Positions 50,186-61,816 of a stretch of 64,000 nucleotides of DNA are shown in pieces. The DNA is from Hirundichthys speculiger (Eukaryota; Chordata; Actinopteri; Beloniformes; Exocoetidae). Numbering within the stretch: position 1 is the stretch's first letter; each line of letters begins with the position of its first letter. Below the pieces are notes generated by a model. It was not told the DNA's origin. It made no database searches and saw only the letters and a program-made list of their open reading frames with translations. The stretch lies in contig JAGFBZ010000258.1 in assembly GCA_018398805.1 (NCBI GenBank), positions 6,064,501 to 6,128,500 of the forward strand. Reading direction: 5' to 3'. A program made the translations under genes and the position numbers.

Positions 50186-50608
50186 ATGTCTAGCCAGAGG
50201 ATCCGCCAAACAGACAGTTTTTTATTGTTAAGATTACCACAGCTCACACATAACCGTGCAGACAGTAAACTACTCCAAAGAAAATGGCATTATCCGTCTT
50301 ACATTTCCACCACACTGTCGTCACAAATTGCAACCCCTGGATCGTAGTGTGTATAGTCCATTTAAAAAAAAATGATCAACACATCCAGCGATGCATGGAT
50401 GAAGATGAATCCTGCTAAAGCCATGACCATCTACAACATTCCAAGTCTGGTTAACACTGCGTTCTCAATTGCTGCGACACCAAACAACATACAAGATGGA
50501 TTTCGATGTACAGGAATATGGCCTTTTAACCCAGAAATTTTTCAAGACTGTGACTTTGCGCCTTCGCAGGTCACAGACAGGCCTGATCCATCTACCATAT
50601 CCTCCTGA
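50186..50608 (+). pseudogene. Pogo-like DDE transposase exon, unit 1 (multiply broken)
   Basis: It starts after an acceptor-like TTCTTTTTACAG, with ATG at 50186. It carries the same exon as units 2-4. An extra A near 50230 shifts the frame right at the second catalytic-aspartate motif, so LLLDYHSSH is lost. The poly-A run at 50364-50372 has 9 A. A second frame (50372-50608) encodes DAWMKMNPAKAMTIYNIPSL, then GIWPFNPEIFQ, and stops early because about 130 bp of the serine/threonine-rich tail is deleted. It cannot encode a working enzyme. Confidence 0.8.
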
Positions 50609-51212
50609 TCCTGGAAAAAGAAAGAAATAACAGTCAGAAGTTTTTTAACCAACTCTGGTTGGGCTTAATGCTACTATTTTTAATTCCTGCTTGTGGCAAA
50701 CAAACCATACAGTTTTTCTTTTTGCATTTGTAGTACCTGCTGCTACATAATCAAACATGTTTTTGTTTTGTTTTGTATTTTCAAACTTGCAGTGTAAAAC
50801 ACATTTTGCTCACGACACAATTTTCCACGTCCGTGTATGGATTGTCGCACAAAAACATTAAGCAAATGTTCTTGCAGTTACTCATTTTTGTGTTTCTTCT
50901 TTCACTAAATGTGTCCAGTGTTGTTTGTTTTACTAAAATAATTCTCCAGAGCAAAATTTAATACAATTTAAATTTAAATTTAATATATTAATATTTTTTT
51001 ATATAAGTAGAATTTTCAATGTATTAGACTTAGAAGTAGATTCCACCTTTTTCTATTGTTAGTATTTAAACAATTTAAGTGTATACAACTTAAAAATGAT
51101 CAATTCTGACAATTGTACATTTGGGTTGATCATACTTGGAAAAATTAATTTTCTCTACTGTCAAATACTTTAACCACTTGAGGCAATCAGTTGACACAAA
51201 TGGCTGAAGTAC

Positions 51213-51237
51213 AATGAACTTATCCGGGTTTACAGTG
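51213..51237 (-). repeat. Right TIR of the pogo-like element (unit 1)
   Basis: The reverse complement begins CACTGTAAACCCGGATAAG; TA follows at 51238-51239. The next 695 bp are former flanking DNA now included in each unit. Confidence 0.7.
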
Positions 51238-51305
51238 TATTTCAGCATGAATGTTCATGTCTCTTTCTTTTTTTAATCCTTAGTGAGTTTTTCATGCAGG
51301 GTGGC

Positions 51306-51412
51306 CACAGCTGTGGTGGGTAGAGTAGCTCATCCTCCAATCAGACGGTGAGCTGATCTACCCCCCGACCCACCACCTATCAAAATGTCCTTGAGCAGGA
51401 CATTGAAACCCA
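51306..51412. repeat. SINE-like segment in the unit's flank part (unit 1)
   Basis: GTGGTGGGTAGAGTAGCTC and CCTTGAGCAGGACATTGAAA resemble the fragments at 17521 and 46040. Copies recur at about 55803-55909 and 60415-60521. Confidence 0.35.
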
Positions 51413-52701
51413 CAATGCAAATAAAGTTCTTCATATATACAGTCCTTATCATTAACCTTCTATGTGACAAGGAGACTTTTAAATCGAATCATGTGACACT
51501 ACTTATATAAACATTGACATTGAAATCCGCAAAGCAGTAACTGATTGTGAGCTACTTGTCAAAAAAAGGAAAAGAAAATGACTAAAGGCGTCCTCATATA
51601 ACACTTAGAGGTCCACGAAGATCGCATTTACACTACAGGTCTGAATGGGCAGGGTTTTTTTTTTTTTTTAAAGTGACCCAAATCATTGAAGTTACTGCAT
51701 CCTAGAACATGCTCGGAGGTCAGCAAAGTATTTAGCATGCTTTAAAGTGGACAAGAAAGAAGGGGGTCTGTGTTTATATTATTCACACCCATCACATTAA
51801 TGTGGAAAGTCTGATCGGTCCGCTCATATCGGATCTGTGCCACATAGATGTTTGGAGTTTGTAGACTCTCTTTCACAGGAACACAGCCAGGATATCAGCA
51901 TCTATTGTTAACAAACACAGAGGTCGCTCCTGAAACATTTCTATGGTGCTAAATCAGGGTCAAATATTTTGTAATTCAAAACAATAACTTAAAGATGAAA
52001 AATAAAAATTGAAACTGAAAGTTGAACTTTGTAAATTACAACAATATATTCAAATAAAAATGTCGAAGGCAATTTTTTTTTCAGTTTAATTATTATATTT
52101 ATTCAAATTTCCAAATTCCTTTGAATGAACTATTTACGTTCAATTTTCACTTTAATGCACTGTTTGAAATTTTGGGCTATTATGGTTGTTTTTTTCTTTT
52201 TTTTCACTTACAAATTTCATGTTTTCAAATTCAGAGCTTTTGGTTCTGATCTAACGTGGGTGGGGGGGGCATCATAATTGATCAAGCTGAGAACTTTTCT
52301 TAAACACGTTGCCTTTAGGGACCGTTCGTACTGTTAATTGTCAGAACAAATGCTTCATACCACTTTCACTTGGTTGACAGGGAAAACCCGACATACATTT
52401 AGCCAGCTGCTTAGACCGGACCTATAGCAGTATAAAGAGATGATCTTTGCCTGATTTTGCCGTTCAACAACTATGGTTAACACTTGGGAAGGTCCCACTT
52501 CTACATGCGTCTATTGAACACCGGTGATGCTCAAAGCTGGAGCGTTGAGGATAATCTGGCCATCTCCTGAGATGTTCTCAACCTTTTGCAAGCCAAGGAC
52601 TATGTTATCATTATTATTATCATTGTCATTCTTATTGTTGAGCCAGTGGCAGCTCGCAGTCTGGACACGAAAGGATGAGAATACAGCTCTCTGACTGGTA
52701 G

Positions 52702-53677
52702 CTGTGGCGGTTCTGGAGAGGGGCCAACAGGGGCCAGTGCCCCTGTAGCACACTCAGGAAGCTGAGACTGAGATACAGGCGGAGTGTGAGACACAGACAG
52801 AGAATATTTGTGCATCTACAAGCACTGGACCATCAGATATGTGATGTTGAAAAGAACACTATATGTTTTGTGTGTAACTTTTTTTTATATTCCTTTTTTT
52901 ATTTTAATGTTTATTTAACAGGAACAATATATAAGACATTGCCTTTTAAAATTGGGAAAATTAGATGCATGTTAAATAACAAACACATACGCTTCAGCGT
53001 GTTTGCAATTTTAGTCCCTGGTCAGGCTTTAGAATATATTAATTCATATTTACTGAATGCAATAAAAAATGAATTAATTAATACAATTAATAAATAGCAT
53101 TAATAAATAAATACAGTTTAGACTATTGTGTGTGTCTGAGTGCCTAAGCAGTGTTAAGTGTAGCAGTTTAGTCTATATGCTGTGCCCATGCAGAATTTAT
53201 GTTTACATATATTCGGTTTATTTTTCGGTTTAGTTTTTGCACATTAAAGCTTGTGAAAACCTACCTCAGATCCACCATGAATGATGACAGATTAAGCAAT
53301 CTGGGTGTACTTAGCATCAAATCTAGGAGGGCAAAAGCACTGAATCTTGACTCATTTGTTGATCGGTTTGCCAGAAATCAGCAAAACCGCAGAATACAGT
53401 TGCTGTATTAGTAGGGCAGCTTAAGACTATCCCACAAGATCTGCAACTATATGAATCTCTTATCAGCACTTAATTCAGTAATACTGTGACAATTATACTG
53501 TTTTTCATCGTCACTGTAACATTTAGACTGCAATGGTTTAACAAGTTTTATGAAAATAAAAAGTCAAATAAGATTTCGAATCTTTGTCTTTTTTGCCGCG
53601 GGTTTAATGTGCCCCTCTATCAAAACCCCTGGCCCCAGTCAGGCCCCCTCAGTGAAACTGGTCTAGAACCGCCCCTG
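52702..53677 (+). mobile_element. hAT element in unit 2 with exact 8-bp target duplication
   Basis: The left end CTGTGGCGGTTCTGG and the reverse-complemented right end CAGGGGCGGTTCTAG are terminal inverted repeats. ACTGGTAG flanks it at 52694-52701 and 53678-53685. The C-terminal frame at 53235-53411 (KLVKTYLRSTMNDDRLSN ... ALNLDSFVDRFARNQQ) is the dimerisation end of a ZMYM1-like hAT transposase. The remainder has no catalytic domain. The element is 976 bp long and dependent on a partner for movement. Confidence 0.9.
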
Positions 53678-54083
53678 ACTGGTAGAGAGAGAGAGAGAGA
53701 GAGAATGCTGATGAGAACATTGATCAGAGTAAAAAGAGCTTTCAGATCCGATCCGAAAGTCTTCAGTGCCACCAGTAAAACTCGACAGATTTCTCGCTGG
53801 TCGCTTTTGTGAAAAAAAATAAATAAATAAAGAAGAAATCGTTTATCGGGCGGCCTGCAGTGCATTATGGGTGATAAAATGCCTGTGTTTTATCTTGAAA
53901 TACTCTTGTTTTGTTTTCTTGTGTCAATTTCAAGGGTTTACTGTGGGTGTTGGACTATTTTTGTAGTGGTTTGTAGATCATACTAGCTGAGGCTTTGAAA
54001 CCGTGATAGAGATTGATTACGCATTTGGTTAATAGGCGGGCCGTGCCAGCCGAAATTTCCCATATAAAAAATAAATAAATAAA

Positions 54084-54247
54084 TTCTAGAATGTTGGGGA
54101 GACCGGGGACAGTTTGACCAATCAGGAAGGAGCTGTGGTGATGTCATCAATATAGTGCACGCCCACTTCCAAAGTGAGCTCACAGGTGAAGCCGCATGTC
54201 CCTAGGGTAAAAGCTCTCTGTTTTGGAGAAGAAAAACTATTTTTCAG
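54084..54247 (+). promoter_or_regulatory. Promoter-like module and first-exon candidate, unit 2
   Basis: CCAAT at 54118-54122 is followed 17 bp later by the palindromic CRE/AP-1-like TGATGTCATCA (54139-54149), then by about 100 bp ending in TTTTTCAG and a strong donor GTAAGA at 54248. The matching acceptor AG is at 54511-54512, giving a 265-bp intron and placing the transposase ATG two bases after it. The same arrangement occurs in units 3 and 4 and is absent from unit 1. Function is inferred. Confidence 0.4.
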
Positions 54248-54513
54248 GTAAGAAAGTAAGAATTTTCACCATGAATATTTTTTGCATAGTGTCCATTGTG
54301 TTGCAGATACAGTTTTTTCACTTATATAAGTACAATTAGTAGTTTGTTTAGTTTAATTTGATGTGTTGCATTAGTGCTAGCTTTGAAGCTAAATGCTAAA
54401 AATGGTTAGCTTTTTAATGGCTGCCTGTGTCGGGGATGGTTGTAACAGTTTTTAAAGAAGTGTTACAACCGTCCCCTTATGTTGACATTTTATGCTTGTC
54501 TTCTTTTTACAGC

Positions 54514-55121
54514 ATGTCTAGGCAGAGGATCTGCCAAACAGACAGTTTTTTATTGTTAGATTACCACAGCTCACACATAACCGTGCAGGCAGTAAACTAC
54601 TCCAAAGAAAATGGCATTATCCGTCTTACATTTCCACCACACTGTCGTCACAAATTGCAACCCCTGGATCGTAGTGTGTATGGTCCATTTAAAAAAAAAT
54701 GATCAACACATCCAGCGATGCATGGATGAAGATGAATCCTGCTAAAGCCATGACCATCTACAACATTCCAAGTCTGGTTAACACTGCGTTCTCAATTGCT
54801 GCGACACCAAACAACATACAAGATGGATTTCGATGTACAGGAATATGGCCTTTTAACCCAGAAATTTTTCAAGACTGTGACTTTGCGCCTTCGCAGGTCA
54901 CAGACAGGCCTGATCCATCTACCATATCCTCCACCTCAGGCCAAGCAGACCAGGCTTCTACCTCAGCCCACCAACCAGGCCATGCCTCCACCTCAACTAC
55001 CCTAGCAGCTGAAGTTTCAACCTCAGCTAACCTGGAAGCCCAAGTTTTCACTCCATCTGCTCTCCGTTCATTTCCTAAAGCAGGAGCCCGGATTAATCCT
55101 TGTGGAAAAAGAAAGAAATAA
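54514..55121 (+). pseudogene. Pogo-like DDE transposase exon, unit 2 (frameshifted at A9)
   Basis: This encodes the second half of a DDE_1-type transposase of the pogo/Tigger group, an enzyme that cuts and joins transposon ends in the nucleus. LLLDYHSSH holds the second catalytic aspartate (family form LLDNHSSH, so Asn is replaced by Tyr). PPHCRHKLQPLDRSVYGPFK holds the third aspartate, 35 residues later. After a 9-A run (54691-54699) the frame slips: the first frame ends at TGA 54700-54702. The other frame continues from ATG 54699 through DAWMKMNPAKAMTIYNIPSL and GFRCTGIWPFNPEIFQDCDF and an STSG/QPGHASTS low-complexity tail to GKRKK and stop. The first catalytic aspartate and the helix-turn-helix region are not present upstream, so this is a fragment. 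Confidence 0.85.
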
Positions 55122-55703
55122 CAGTCAGAAGTTTTTTAACCAACTCTGGTTGGGCTTAATGCTACTATTTTTAATTCCTGCTTTATCGTGTGGCAAACAA
55201 ACCATACAGTTTTTCTTTTTGCATTTGTAGTACCTGCTGCTACATAATCAAACATTTTTTTGTTTTGTTTTGTATTTTCAAACTTGCAGTGTAAAACACA
55301 TTTATGCTCACGACACAATTTTCCACGTCCGTGTATGGATTGTCGCACAAAAACATTAAGCAAATGTTCTTGCAGTTACTCATTTTTGTGTTTCTTCTTT
55401 CACTAAATGTGTCCAGTGTTGTTTGTTTTACTAAAATAATTCTCCAGAGCAAAATTTAATACAATTTAAATTTAATATATTAATATTTTTTATATAAGTA
55501 GAATTTTCAATGTATTAGACTTAGAAGTAGATTCCACCTTTTTCTATTGTTAGTATTTAAACAATTTAAGTGTATACAACTTAAAAATGATCAATTCTGA
55601 CAATTGTACATTTGGGTTGATCATACTTGGAAAAATTAATTTTCTCTACTGTCAAATACTTTAACCACTTGAGGCAATCAGTTGACACAAATGGCTGAAG
55701 TAC

Positions 55704-55728
55704 AATGAACTTATCCGGGTTTACAGTG
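55704..55728 (-). repeat. Right TIR of the pogo-like element (unit 2)
   Basis: Identical by eye to the copy at 51213-51237, again followed by TA. There is no left partner within unit 2. Confidence 0.7.
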
Positions 55729-57209
55729 TATTTCAGCATGAATGTTCATGTCTCTTTCTTTTTTAATCCTTAGTGAGTTTTTCATGCAGGGTGGCCACAG
55801 CTGTGGTGGGTAGAGTAGCTCATCCTCCAATCAGACGGTGAGCTGATCTACCCCCCGACCCACCACCTATCAAAATGTCCTTGAGCAGGACATTGAAACC
55901 CACAATGCAAATAAAGTTCTTCATATATACAGTCCTTATCATTAACCTTCTATGTGACAAGGAGACTTTTAAATCGAATCATGTGACACTACTTATATAA
56001 ACAATGACATTGAAATCCGCAAAGCAGTAACTGATTGTGAGCTACTTGTCAAAAAAAGGAAAAGAAAATTACTAAAGGCGTCCTCATATAACACTTAGAG
56101 GTCCACGAAGATCGCATTTACACTACAGGTCTGAATGGGCAGGGTTTTTTTTTTTTTTTTTAAAGTGACCCAAATCATTGAAGTTACTGCATCCTAGAAC
56201 ATGCTCGGAGGTCAGCAAAGTATTTAGCATGCTTTAAAGTGGACAAGAAAGAAGGGGGTCTGTGTTTATATTATTCACACCCATCACATTTAATGTGGAA
56301 AGTCTGATCGGTCCGCTCATATCGGATCTGTGCCACATAGATGTTTGGAGTTTGTAGACTCTCTTTCACAGGAACACAGCCAGGATATCAGCATCTATTG
56401 TTAACAAACACAGAGGTCGCTCCTGAAACATTTCTATGGTGCTAAATCAGGGTCAAATATTTTGTAATTCAAAACAATAACTTAAAGATGAAAAATAAAA
56501 ATTGAAACTGAAAGTTGAAGTTTTGATGTTGAACTTTGTAAATTACAACAATATATTCAAATAAAAATGTCGAAGGCAATTTTTTTTTCAGTTTAATTAT
56601 TATATTTATTCAAATTCCAAATTCCTTTGAATGAACTATTTACGTTCAATTTTCACTTTAATGCACTGTTTGAAATTTTGGGCTCTTATGGTTGTTTTTT
56701 TTCTTTTTTTTCACTTACAAATTTCATGTTTTCAAATTCAGAGCTTTTGGTTCTGATCTAACGTGGGTGGGGGGGGGCATCATAATTGATCAAGCTGAGA
56801 ACTTTTCTTAAACACGTTGCCTTTAGGGACCGTTCGTACTGTTAATTGTCAGAACAAATGCTTCATACCACTTTCACTTGGTTGACAGGGAAAACCCGAC
56901 ATACATTTAGCCAGCTGCTTAGACCGGACCTATAGCAGTATAAAGAGATGATCTTTGCCTGATTTTGCCGTTCAACAACTATGGTTAACACTTGGGAAGG
57001 TCCCACTTCTACATGCGTCTATTGAACACCGGTGATGCTCAAAGCTGGAGCGTTGAGGATAATCTGGCCATCTCCTGAGATGTTCTCAACCTTTTGCAAG
57101 CCAAGGACTATGTTATCATTATTATTATCATTGTCATTATTATTGTTGAGCCAGTGGCAGCTCGCAGTCTGGACACGAAAGGATGAGAATACAGCTCTCT
57201 GACTGGTAG

Positions 57210-58191
57210 CTGTGGCGGTTCTGGAGAGGGGCCAACAGGGGCCAGTGCCCCTGTAGCACACTCAGGAAGCTGAGACTGAGATACAGGCGGAGTGTGAGAC
57301 ACAGACAGAGAATATTTGTGCATCTACAAGCACTGGACCATCAGATATGTGATGTTGAAAAGAACGCTATATGTTTTGTGTGTAACTTTTTTTATATCCC
57401 TTTTTATTTTAATGTTTATTTAACAGGAACAATATATAAGACATTGCCTTTTAAAATTGGGAAAATTAGATGCATGTTAAATAACAAACACATACGCTTC
57501 AGCGTGTTTGCAATTTTAGTCCCTGGTCAGGCTTTAGAATATATTAATTCATATTTACTGAATGCAATAAAAAAATGAATTAATTAATACAATTAAATAA
57601 ATAGCATTAATAAATAAATTACAGTTTAGACTATTGTGTGTGTCTGAGTGCCTAAGCAGTGTTAAGTGTAGCAGTTTAGTCTATATGCTGTGCCCATGCA
57701 GAATTTATGTTTACATATATTCGGTTTATTTTTCGGTTTAGTTTTTGCACATTAAAGCTTGTGAAAACCTACCTCAGATCCACCATGAATGATGACAGAT
57801 TAAGCAATCTGGGTGTACTTAGCATCAAAAATCTAGGAGGGCAAAAGCACTGAATCTTGACTCATTTGTTGATCGGTTTGCCAGAAATCAGCAAAAACCG
57901 CAGAATACAGTTGCTGTATTAGTAGGGGGGCAGCTTAAGACTATCCCACAAGATCTGCAACTATATGAATCTCTTATCAGCACTTAATTCAGTAATACTG
58001 TGACAATTATACTGTTTTTCATCGTCACTGTAATATTTAGACTGCAATGGTTTAACAAGTCTTATGAAAATAAAAAGTCAAATAAGATTTCGAATCTTTG
58101 TCTTTTTTGCCGCGGGTTTAATGTGCCCCTCTATCAAAACCCCTGGCCCCAGTCAGGCCCCCTCAGTGAAACTGGTCTAGAACCGCCCCTG
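57210..58191 (+). mobile_element. hAT element in unit 3 with exact 8-bp target duplication
   Basis: Same ends as in unit 2. ACTGGTAG lies at 57202-57209 and 58192-58199. The C-terminal transposase remnant (about 57743-57922) is frameshifted by two extra A in the ATCAAAAATCTAGG segment, so even the short frame seen in units 1, 2 and 4 is lost here. Confidence 0.9.
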
Positions 58192-58610
58192 ACTGGTAGA
58201 GAGAGAGAGAGAAAGAGAGAGAGAGGGAGAATGCTGATGAGAACATTGATCAGAGTAAAAAGAGCTTTCAGATCCGATCCGAAAGTCTTCAGTGCCACCA
58301 GTAAAACTCGACAGATTTCTCACTGGTCGCTTTTTTGAAATAAATAAATAAATAAATAAATGAGAAATCGTTTATCGGGCGGCCACAGTGCATTATGGGT
58401 GATAAAATTCCTGTGTTTTATCTTGAAATGCTCTTGTTTTGTTTTCTTGTGTCAATTTCAAGGGTTTACTGTGGGTGTTGGACTATTTTTGTAGTGGTTT
58501 GTAGATCATACTAGCTGAGGCTTTGAAACCGTGATAGAGATTGATTTCGCATTTGGTTAATAGGCGGGCCGTGCCAGCCGAAATTTCCCATGTAAAAAAA
58601 AATAAATAAA

Positions 58611-58774
58611 TTCTAGAATGTTGGGGAGACCGGGGACAGTTTGACCAATCAGGAAGGAGCTGTGGTGATGTCATCAATATAGTGCACGCCCACTTCCAAA
58701 GTGAGCTCACAGGTGAAGCCGCATGTCCCTAGGGTAAAAGCTCTCTGTTTTGGAGAAGAAAAACTATTTTTCAG
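58611..58774 (+). promoter_or_regulatory. Promoter-like module, unit 3
   Basis: CCAAT at 58645-58649, TGATGTCATCA at 58666-58676, donor GTAAGA at 58775, acceptor AG at 59038-59039. Spacing is the same as in unit 2. Confidence 0.4.
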
Positions 58775-59040
58775 GTAAGAAAGTAAGAATTTTCACCATG
58801 AATATTTTTTGCATAGTGTCCATTGTGTTGCAGATACAGTTTTTTCACTTATATAAGTACAATTAGTAGTTTGTCTAGTTTAATTTGATGTGTTGCATTA
58901 GTGCTAGCTTTGAAGCTAAATGCTAAAAATGGTTAGCTTTTTAATGGCTGCCTGTGTCGGGGATGGTTGTAACAGTTCTTAAGAAGTGTTACAACCGTCC
59001 CCTTATGTTGACATTTTATGCTTGTCTTCTTTTTTACAGC

Positions 59041-59645
59041 ATGTCTAGGCAGAGGATCTGCCAAACAGACAGTTTTTTATTGTTAGATTACCACAGCTCA
59101 CACATAACCGTGCAGACAGTAAACTACTCCAAAGAAAATGGCATTATCCGTCTTACATTTCCACCACACTGTCGTCACAAATTGCAACCCCTGGATCGTA
59201 GTGTGTATGGTCCATTTAAAAAAAATGATCAACACATCCAGCGATGCATGGATGAAGATGAATCCTGCTAAAGCCATGACCATCTACAACATTCCAAGTC
59301 TGGTTAACACTGCGTTCACAATTGCTGCGACACCAAACAACATACAAGATGGATTTCGATGTACAGGAATATGGCCTTTTAACCCAGAAATTTTTCAAGA
59401 CTGTGACTTTGCGCCTTCGCAGGTCACAGACAGGCCTGATCCATCTACCATATCCTCCACCTCAGGCCAAGCAGACCAGGCTTCTACCTCAGCCCACCAA
59501 CCAGGCCATGCCTCCACCTCAACTACCCTAGCAGCTGAAGTTTCAACCTCAGCTAACCTGGAAGCCCAAGTTTTCACTCCATGCTCTCCGTTCATTTCCT
59601 AAAGCAGGAGCCCGGATTAATCCTTGTGGAAAAAGAAAGAAATAA
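59041..59645 (+). pseudogene. Pogo-like DDE transposase exon, unit 3 (two frameshifts)
   Basis: The ATG at 59041 follows the acceptor. The D2 motif LLLDYHSSH and the D3 motif QPLD are present. The poly-A run has only 8 A (59218-59225), so the first frame ends at TGA 59269-59271. The downstream frame (through TIYNIPSLVNTAF and GIWPFNPEIFQ) shifts again because CTCCATCTGCTC in unit 2 reads CTCCATGCTC here, stopping at 59602 before the lysine-rich end. Confidence 0.85.
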
Positions 59646-60084
59646 CAGTCAGAAGTTTTTTTAACCAACTCTGGTTGGGCTTAATGCTACTATTTTTAAT
59701 TCCTGCTTTATTGTGGCAAACAAACCATACAGTTTTTTCTTTTTGCATCTTTGTAGTACCTGCTGCTACATAATCAAACATTTTTTTGTTTTGTTTTGTA
59801 TTTTCAAACTTGCAGTGTAAAACACATTTTGCTCACGACACAATTTTCCACGTCCGTGTATGGATTGTCGCACAAAAACATTAAGCAAATGTTCTTGCAG
59901 TTACTCATTTTTGTGTTTCTTCTTTCACTAAATGTGTCCAGTGTTGTTTGTTTTACTAAAATAATTCTCCAGAGCAAAATTTAATACAATTTAAATTTAA
60001 TATATTAATATTTTTTATATAAGTAGAATTTTCAATGTATTAGACTTAGAAGTAGATTCCACCTTTTTCTATTGTTAGTATTTA

Positions 60085-60166
60085 TATATAACCTTTATTT
60101 ATCCAGGCAAGCAAATTAAGAACAAAATTCTTATTTTCAACAGCAGCCTGACAGGAAGACAATTAA
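60085..60166 (+). mobile_element. Unit-3-specific 82-bp retro-like insertion
   Basis: Units 1, 2 and 3 are alignable on both sides of this point, but only unit 3 has the segment beginning TATATAACCTTTATTTATCC and containing AGAACAAAATTCTTATTTTC. It resembles a widespread fish SINE-type repeat. It must postdate the duplication that separated unit 3 from its neighbours. Confidence 0.7.
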
Positions 60167-60313
60167 AACAATTTAAGTGTATACAACTTAAAAATGATCA
60201 ATTCTGACAATTGTACATTTGGGTTGATCATACTTGGAAAAATTAATAATTTTCTCTACTGTCAAATACTTTAACCACTTGAGGCAATCAGTTGACACAA
60301 ATGGCTGAAGTAC

Positions 60314-60338
60314 AATGAACTTATCCGGGTTTACAGTG
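60314..60338 (-). repeat. Right TIR of the pogo-like element (unit 3)
   Basis: Same sequence and TA flank as in units 1 and 2. Confidence 0.7.
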
Positions 60339-61816
60339 TATTTCAGCATGAATGTTCATGTCTCTTTCTTTTTTTAATCCTTAGTGAGTTTTTCATGCAG
60401 GGTGGCCACAGCTGTGGTGGGTAGAGTAGCTCATCCTCCAATCAGACGGTGAGCTGATCTACCCCCCGACCCACCACCTATCAAAATGTCCTTGAGCAGG
60501 ACATTGAAACCCACAATGCTAATAAAGTTCTTCATATATACAGTCCTTATCATTAACCTTCTATGTGACTAGGAGACTTTTAAATCGAATCATGTGACAC
60601 TACTTATATAAACATTGACATTGAAATCCGCAAAGCAGTAACTGATTGTGAGCTACTTGTCAAAAAAAGGAAAAGAAAATTACTAAAGGCGTCCTCATAT
60701 AACACTTAGAGGTCCACGAAGATCACATTTACACTACAGGTCTGAATGGGCAGGGTTTTTTTTTTTTTTAAAGTGACCCAAATCATTGAAGTTACTGCAT
60801 CCTAGAACATGCTCGGAGGTCAGCAAAGTATTTAGCATGCTTTAAAGTGGACAAGAAAGAAGGGGGTCTGTGTTTATATTATTCACACCCATCACATTAA
60901 TGTGGAAAGTCTGATCGGTCCGCTCATATCGGATCTGTGCCACATAGATGTTTGGAGTTTGTAGACTCTCTTTCACAGGAACACAGCCAGGATATCAGCA
61001 TCTATTGTTAACAAACACAGAGGTGGCTCCTGAAACATTTCTATGGTGCTAAATCAGGGTCAAATATTTTGTAATTCAAAACAATAACTTAAAGATGAAA
61101 AATAAAAATTGAAACTGAAAGTTGAAGTTTTGATGTTGAACTTTGTAAATTACAACAATATATTCAAATAAAAATGTCGAAGGCAATTTTTTTTTCAGTT
61201 TAATTATTATATTTATTCAAATTACAAATTCCTTTGAATGAACTATTTACGTTCAATTTTCACTTTAATGCACTGTTTGAAATTTTGGGCTCTTATGGTT
61301 GTTTTTTTCCTTTTTTTTCACTTACAAATTTCATGTTTTCAAATTCAGAGCTTTTGGTTCTGATCTAACGTGGGTGGGGGGGGCATCATAATTGATCAAG
61401 CTGAGAACTTTTCTTAAACACGTTGCCTTTAGGGACCGTTCGTACTGTTAATTGTCAGAACACAATGCTTCATACCACTTTCACTTGGTTGACAGGGAAA
61501 ACCCGACATACATTTAGCCAGCTGCTTAGACCGGACCTATAGCAGTATAAAGAGATGATCTTTGCCTGATTTTGCCGTTCAACAACTATGGTTAACACTT
61601 GGGAAGGTCCCACTTCTACATGCGTCTATTGAACACCGGTGATGCTCAAAGCTGGAGCGTTGATGATAATCTGGCCATCTCCTGAGATGTTCTCAACCTT
61701 TTGCAAGCCAAGGACTATGTTATCATTATTATTATCATTGTCATTATTATTGTTGAGCCAGTGGCAGCTCGCAGTCTGGACACGAAAGGATGAGAATACA
61801 GCTCTCTGACTGGTAG

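Larger units (their letters stand above)
47958..51237 (+). mobile_element. Pogo/Tigger-like transposon carrying a nested hAT
   Basis: The left TIR (47958-47980, CACTGTTAACCCGAAAG) and the reverse complement of the right end (51213-51237, CACTGTAAACCCGGATAAG) match, and TA flanks both sides (47956-47957, 51238-51239), as for the mariner/pogo superfamily. Inside lies a DDE-domain transposase exon (50186-50608) and, nested, a hAT element (48611-49574). The N-terminal DNA-binding part of the transposase was not found. In this first copy the promoter-like module and part of the transposase tail are deleted. The element's interior and its right flank were later amplified as the tandem array. Confidence 0.6.
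48419..51932 (+). repeat. Tandem array unit 1 (3.5 kb, deleted version)
   Basis: First of at least four head-to-tail units starting at AAACATTTCTATGGTGCT. Compared with unit 2 it lacks about 620 bp before the hAT (junction near 48610, which also removes the hAT left end), about 240 bp including the promoter-like module (junction near 49970-49983), and about 130 bp of the transposase tail (near 50606). It otherwise aligns end to end by eye, with scattered substitutions. It is the most diverged copy, as expected at an array edge. Confidence 0.9.
51933..56425 (+). repeat. Tandem array unit 2 (4.49 kb, most complete reference copy)
   Basis: In order: about 770 bp of unit-leading sequence including an ATT-rich microsatellite; the hAT element (52702-53677); a GA repeat; a ~400-bp spacer with AAATAAATAA; the promoter-like module; an intron-like segment; the DDE exon (54514-55121); the right TIR (55704-55728); and about 700 bp of former flank. 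It is nearly identical to units 3 and 4 by eye. Confidence 0.93.
56426..61032 (+). repeat. Tandem array unit 3 (4.61 kb)
   Basis: Same order as unit 2. It is distinguished by an 82-bp extra insertion at about 60085-60166, a 2-bp insertion in the hAT transposase remnant, and a 2-bp loss in the DDE exon tail. Confidence 0.93.

Noticed and set aside
54869..59595. Minus-strand ORFs opposite the S/T/Q-rich transposase tail
   Set aside because: Antisense shadows of a low-complexity coding region.
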